Assembly (NCBI GenBank): GCA_964404165.1
Contig: CAYOIZ010000024.1
Span: 23,036 to 87,035, forward strand
Length of the DNA: 64,000 nt
Reading direction: 5' to 3'
DNA from: DASYLJ01 sp964404165
GTDB taxonomy: Bacteria > Desulfobacterota > Binatia > DP-6
Each line of letters starts with the position of its first letter. The first letter of the stretch is position 1. The notes under the pieces are model-generated. The model was not told the origin of the DNA and made no database searches. It saw nothing but the letters and a program-made list of their open reading frames with translations. Position numbers and translations under genes: made by a program. Positions 61,601 to 64,000 of the stretch are shown here, one piece after another.

Positions 61601-62731
61601 TTCCGGGTAGAGGCCGTCGCGAGCGAACGCGAGCGCGGCGACGTCGACGTCCGATGCGAAGATCTGCACGGCGACCGTCTTCCGGGCGGCCTCCAGTTCC
61701 TCGACGAGCAGCATCGCCATCGAGTAGGCCTCCTCCCCCGTGGCGCAGCCCGGCACCCACACACGCACCGGCACACCGGATTCGAGGCGCGCGACCAGCG
61801 GCTGGATCACGCGCTCCCGGAGCTCGCGCCACACCTCCGGGTCCCGGAAGAAGCTCGTCACGTTGATCAGGAGGTCCTCGAACAACAGCCTCGCCTCCGC
61901 CGGCTGCTCCCGGAGGAGGCGAACGTACTCGCCGAGGTCATCGACGTGCTTGAGCCCCATGCGCCGCCCGATGCGCCGTTCGAGCATGCCGCGCTTGTAG
62001 TCACGGAAGTCGAAATCCGTCCGCTCGCGCAGCGTCGCGAGAACTCCCTGTAGATGCTCGTCCGCGAGCGTCGACGCGGACGGCGCCTCGCCAGCTCCGC
62101 GCCCATGCGTACGATGCAGGTACTCGAGCAGGACGCGCGGCATCTGCTCCGGAGACGCGAGCTGGTCGACGGCCCCGGCGGCGATCGCGCTCCGGGGCAT
62201 GCCATCGTGCTGGGCGGTCGCCGGGTCCTGCGCCATCGCCAGGCCGCCTGCCGCCTTGATCGCGTGCAGGCCGATCGTCCCGTCGGTGCCGGTACCGGAG
62301 ACGACGATCCCCACCGCCTGCTCCTGCACGTCCGCGGCCAGGGCACGCAGGAAGACGTCGATCGGCATGCGGACGCTGCCGGTTCCGAGCGGCGCGGCCA
62401 GCCGCAACGTGCGCGCGCCGATGCTCAGGTACCGTCCTGGCGGGATGCAGTAGACGTGATCGGCCTCGATCGGCGTGTCGGCCTGCACCTGGACCACCGG
62501 CATGCTCGTGTACCGGCCGACCAGCTCGGCCATGAGGCTTCCGTGCGTCGGGTCCAGGTGCTGCACGAGCACGAACGCCATCCCGCTGTCGGACGGCATG
62601 GCCCCGAAGAACCTCGCCAGTGCGTCCAGTCCTCCGGCCGACGAGCCCAGGCCGACGATCGTACCGTGCCCAGGCGAGAGGCGCCCTGCGGCCTCCCATT
62701 TCGACTCGTCGTGTGGCGTCCCCCGGGTCAC
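58688..62731 (-). CDS. CheB-CheR-PAS-histidine kinase hybrid sensor
   Basis: This is a 1347-aa protein. A CheB-type methylesterase domain (about 25-190) has GLGSSAGGLDAL, VQHLDPTHGSL and VSGTGTDGTIG, all three active-site positions. A CheR-type methyltransferase (about 225-490) includes VWVPGCATGEEAYSMAMLL. A coiled coil (about 650-720, SNEEVMSVNEELRSSNEELE) leads to two or more PAS domains. The kinase has LASGLAHEINQPLAAIANEI (phospho-His) and ATPase boxes DDTGIGFHAAA and GMGMGLAISRS. The start is a GTG at 62731. It is coupled to the response regulator by an ATGA overlap. This CheB/CheR-PAS-kinase type probably senses a metabolic signal. Confidence 0.92.
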   Translation of the reverse strand: MTRGTPHDESKWEAAGRLSPGHGTIVGLGSSAGGLDALARFFGAMPSDSGMAFVLVQHLDPTHGSLMAELVGRYTSMPVVQVQADTPIEADHVYCIPPGRYLSIGARTLRLAAPLGTGSVRMPIDVFLRALAADVQEQAVGIVVSGTGTDGTIGLHAIKAAGGLAMAQDPATAQHDGMPRSAIAAGAVDQLASPEQMPRVLLEYLHRTHGRGAGEAPSASTLADEHLQGVLATLRERTDFDFRDYKRGMLERRIGRRMGLKHVDDLGEYVRLLREQPAEARLLFEDLLINVTSFFRDPEVWRELRERVIQPLVARLESGVPVRVWVPGCATGEEAYSMAMLLVEELEAARKTVAVQIFASDVDVAALAFARDGLYPEAVAADLSPERRRRFFVEEGLGARIGKELRESVIFARQNLLQDPPYSRLHLISCRNVLMYFEGAARRRILPLLHFALLEGGSLLLGSADGIGQDEDLFEALSSKAHLYRRVGPTRYDRVQFPTRAESGSTRPVDRGAHAPGARQFGALARQLLLDRFAPACVLIDRRCEILFFAGATHDYLHQPAGVPTWSLMPRLRNGLQAKLRTAINGVLADGQRRIVAGAHVRRSDGWHRVQLTVEPVPMARDTDGLLLVSFVDEPRGSPVPTMLEVAEQRDEPGTRALEDELRATREDLQGTIAELEGSNQELTVSNEEVMSVNEELRSSNEELETSKEELSSLNEELNTVNTQLEDKVDQLQRVNNDLDNLLTSTNIATIFLDTTLRVRRFTPVAIRLFDLSAAHVGHPVGDLARRCLDPDLPSDAAQVLAHQHPVSKEVLSRDGRWYVRQVRPYRTHDGRIDGVVITFSDVAAEALQEARLYAEAIVDAVRQPLLVLDPGLRVQSANRSFYETFGMTPEASVGRVVTELCDCERGVPALPAPLGEILRNGAPLVNVEVEHVVGTIGRRTLRLDTRTLARGGGRPDLILLAIEDITERKRTEVILRESEAMTRAGVRTAVDGMITIDERGTVLSFNPAAEQMFGYSGSEVIGQTVAMLAPELGGADHAGPRFRPADPSVLGVGREIRGRRKDGSAVPLDLHVSAFDDGVHRRFVGTLRDITDRKRTEEEGRRHQAELAHVLRVATIEHLASGLAHEINQPLAAIANEIEACATYVRAGTQEPRRLLASLEHAGAEALRAGGIVHHLREFVQRSPAHLEVTDLSAVVRNAIQWFTRETEQARITVRLDLTTMALRVCVDRIQIEQVLVNLLQNAIDAITDAVAETREITIYTSRREDRMAEVAIDDTGIGFHAAAAERMYEPFFTTKPQGMGMGLAISRSIVEMHHGQLSLMPRTAGSGTTVIMALPLDPVPCGSPT

Positions 62732-62890
62732 AGCCCGCTCGGCGGGCTCGCGAGAAAGACTCCTCTACCAACATCGGACATGCACCGAAGTAACCACGCG
62801 TGCATGCCTGCCCGCAATGGCGATCTCTGTGGATACTACTACGCGCCGACATGCGTAGCGCATATGCCTCAGCGTGACTGGTGTCAGGCC

Positions 62891-63160
62891 CTAGCGCCGG
62901 AGTGCGGCCGACGGCGGAGCGCCATACCCCACGGGCGCAGGGCGATCAGCCAGACACGGGGCATCGAGGCGCCGTGGCGAGGGTGCCGACGGCGTGCGGT
63001 GCCGGCTCGCGGTCCGACGGTATGCCACGCCAGCGAGCAATCCGAGCGCCCAGGGCGAGCAGTACCCCAGCGTCCAGAGGCGGCGCTGCTGATGGAGCAG
63101 CGCCGCCAGGAACCCCCACGTCCATGCAGCGGCGTCGAGTACGTGGGTCGTCCTCGTCAT
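62891..63160 (-). CDS. Small hypothetical protein, uncertain
   Basis: An 89-codon frame lies six bases after the end of the DUF3494 gene. It starts MTRTTHVLDAAAWTWGFLAA and has one hydrophobic stretch (SPWALGLLAGVAY) but no family motif. Placement in the same operon direction gives mild support. It could be a non-coding open frame in GC-rich DNA. Confidence 0.3.
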   Translation of the reverse strand: MTRTTHVLDAAAWTWGFLAALLHQQRRLWTLGYCSPWALGLLAGVAYRRTASRHRTPSAPSPRRLDAPCLADRPAPVGYGAPPSAALRR

Positions 63161-63166
63161 CGAGCC

Positions 63167-64000
63167 TCACGGGACCGAGATGATGTTGGTGTCCAGGCTG
63201 ACGGCGCCGTTTCGCGCCAGCACCCGACCGTCGATGGTCGCACCGGTCGTCGCCGTGATCGACGTCAGGGCCGCGATCGTCCCCTTGAAGGTCGAGTTCG
63301 TTCCAAGCGTGGCGGAGCTGCCCACCTGCCAGAAGATGCACTGGGCCTGGGCACCACCGATGAGGACGATCTGGCTGGCGGAACCGGTGATGAGCGTGGA
63401 CGCGATCTGGAAGATGAACGTCCGGCTCGGATCGCCCTCGGCATCGAGCGTCAGAATCCCGGACGAGATCGCCAGGGAGGACGTCGATTTGTAGACGCCC
63501 GGCGTCAGCGTCTGGCCGCCGATGTCGCCGGCGATCGAGATGGATCCCGCTCGCCCGGCCGCATCGTCGTACGCCGTCGTCAGGTCGTCCTTCGCCGTAT
63601 CGGCGACGCCGTCCGCCGAGTGCGTCGTTCCGCTGACGGTTCCCGGCGGGAATCCCGTGATCGCGGTCCCCGGGCTCACACCGAGGTCGCCCATGATCTG
63701 CGTGATGCCGGTGTTGGTCACCGTGGTGCCGGCCAGGACGCCGAAGCTGTCGGCCGTGCCGAGGAGCACGGGGTCCTGACACGCGATCGTGGTCGTCGTG
63801 GTGCTTCCCGGCGTCGTGGTGGTCGTCGTCGCCGGCTCACTCGTGGTGGTCGTGGTGCTGGTCGTCGTGGTCGTCTCGAGCGCGGTGGTGCTGGACGTCG
63901 ACGTCGTGGGCGTGGTCGTGCTCGTCGTCGGCACCGCGGTCGTGGTGGTCGTCGTCGTGGTCGTCGTGCTCGTCGTCGGCGGCGCGGTGGTGCTCGTGGT
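63167..64000 (-). CDS. Ice-binding-like (DUF3494) protein with Thr-rich repeat, partial
   Basis: The frame is open to the window edge, so the N-terminus is outside. The visible part starts with a long Thr/Ser-rich linker of more than 60 residues (TTTTTSTTTTTSEPATTTTT and similar). The beta-helix domain of about 200 residues follows: LGTADSFGVLAGTTVTNTG, ITQIMGDLGVSPGTAITGFP, LTPGVYKSTSSLAISSG, FIFQIASTLITGSASQIVL. These are hallmark repeats of DUF3494 ice-binding or adhesive proteins. It is probably a cell-surface protein with a glycosylation-like Thr stalk. The coding DNA of the stalk is a short-period repeat and could be variable in copy number. Confidence 0.85.
   Translation of the reverse strand, partial: TTSTTAPPTTSTTTTTTTTTTAVPTTSTTTPTTSTSSTTALETTTTTSTTTTTSEPATTTTTTPGSTTTTTIACQDPVLLGTADSFGVLAGTTVTNTGITQIMGDLGVSPGTAITGFPPGTVSGTTHSADGVADTAKDDLTTAYDDAAGRAGSISIAGDIGGQTLTPGVYKSTSSLAISSGILTLDAEGDPSRTFIFQIASTLITGSASQIVLIGGAQAQCIFWQVGSSATLGTNSTFKGTIAALTSITATTGATIDGRVLARNGAVSLDTNIISVP

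Noticed and set aside
63780..64000. Short-period repeat considered as a CRISPR array
   Set aside because: The period is a few bases, there are no spacers, and the run is in frame as a Thr-rich protein segment.

Overview
The window is high-GC DNA with densely packed genes from a bacterium I cannot name. Two flavin monooxygenases, a CheB/CheR-type hybrid kinase, an L,D-transpeptidase, and many large secreted proteins with Cys-rich or Thr-rich segments suggest a deltaproteobacterial or Binatota-like Gram-negative lineage known mostly from metagenomes. This is an inference from gene style, not from a marker gene.

Layout. (1) 1-3161, chromosomal: the start of a short-chain dehydrogenase, a P1B heavy-metal ATPase, a small secreted protein, and a complete tRNA-Ala(CGC). 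(2) 3117-28550, a 25.4-kb genomic island inserted into the 3' end of that tRNA. An exact 51-bp direct repeat marks both ends. A tyrosine integrase sits beside the tRNA. Behind it is a replication/control module (HTH, unknown, Prim-Pol/DUF3987, TubC-like, 28-aa micro-ORF, AlpA-like HTH) whose genes overlap by ATGA at almost every junction. Next come an XRE regulator divergent from a HEAT-HNH protein across a 32-bp perfect palindrome, a second tyrosine recombinase, a PD-(D/E)XK nuclease, and a 1445-aa HNH-NACHT protein; these look like defence cargo. The right half of the island carries exported, often Cys-rich proteins (a TSP3 calcium-binding protein, an HExxH metallopeptidase, small Cys-rich proteins, a lipoprotein, a 707-aa membrane protein), a decayed IS3-family element, and non-coding sequence up to attR. 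(3) 28551-64000, chromosomal again: metabolic and envelope genes. These include a tautomerase, an ABM monooxygenase, an LLM flavin oxidoreductase, a fatty-acid-hydroxylase-like protein, a MOSC-ferredoxin reductase fusion, a sulfotransferase, a Baeyer-Villiger monooxygenase fused to an esterase, a second Baeyer-Villiger monooxygenase, an L,D-transpeptidase, OsmC, a CheB-CheR-PAS-histidine kinase with its FixJ-type regulator, and a partial ice-binding-like (DUF3494) protein at the right edge.

How the parts may work together. The island looks like a self-replicating, tRNA-targeted satellite or integrative element without virion genes. It has its own primase-helicase, 9-bp iteron-like repeats inside the primase gene, 11-bp repeats near both ends that could be integrase arm sites, and anti-phage cargo. 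The most interesting parts are the HNH-NACHT/PD-(D/E)XK pair, the HEAT-HNH/XRE pair with its palindrome, the iterons, and, outside the island, the monooxygenase-esterase fusion.

No searches were run. All family names come from reading motifs.
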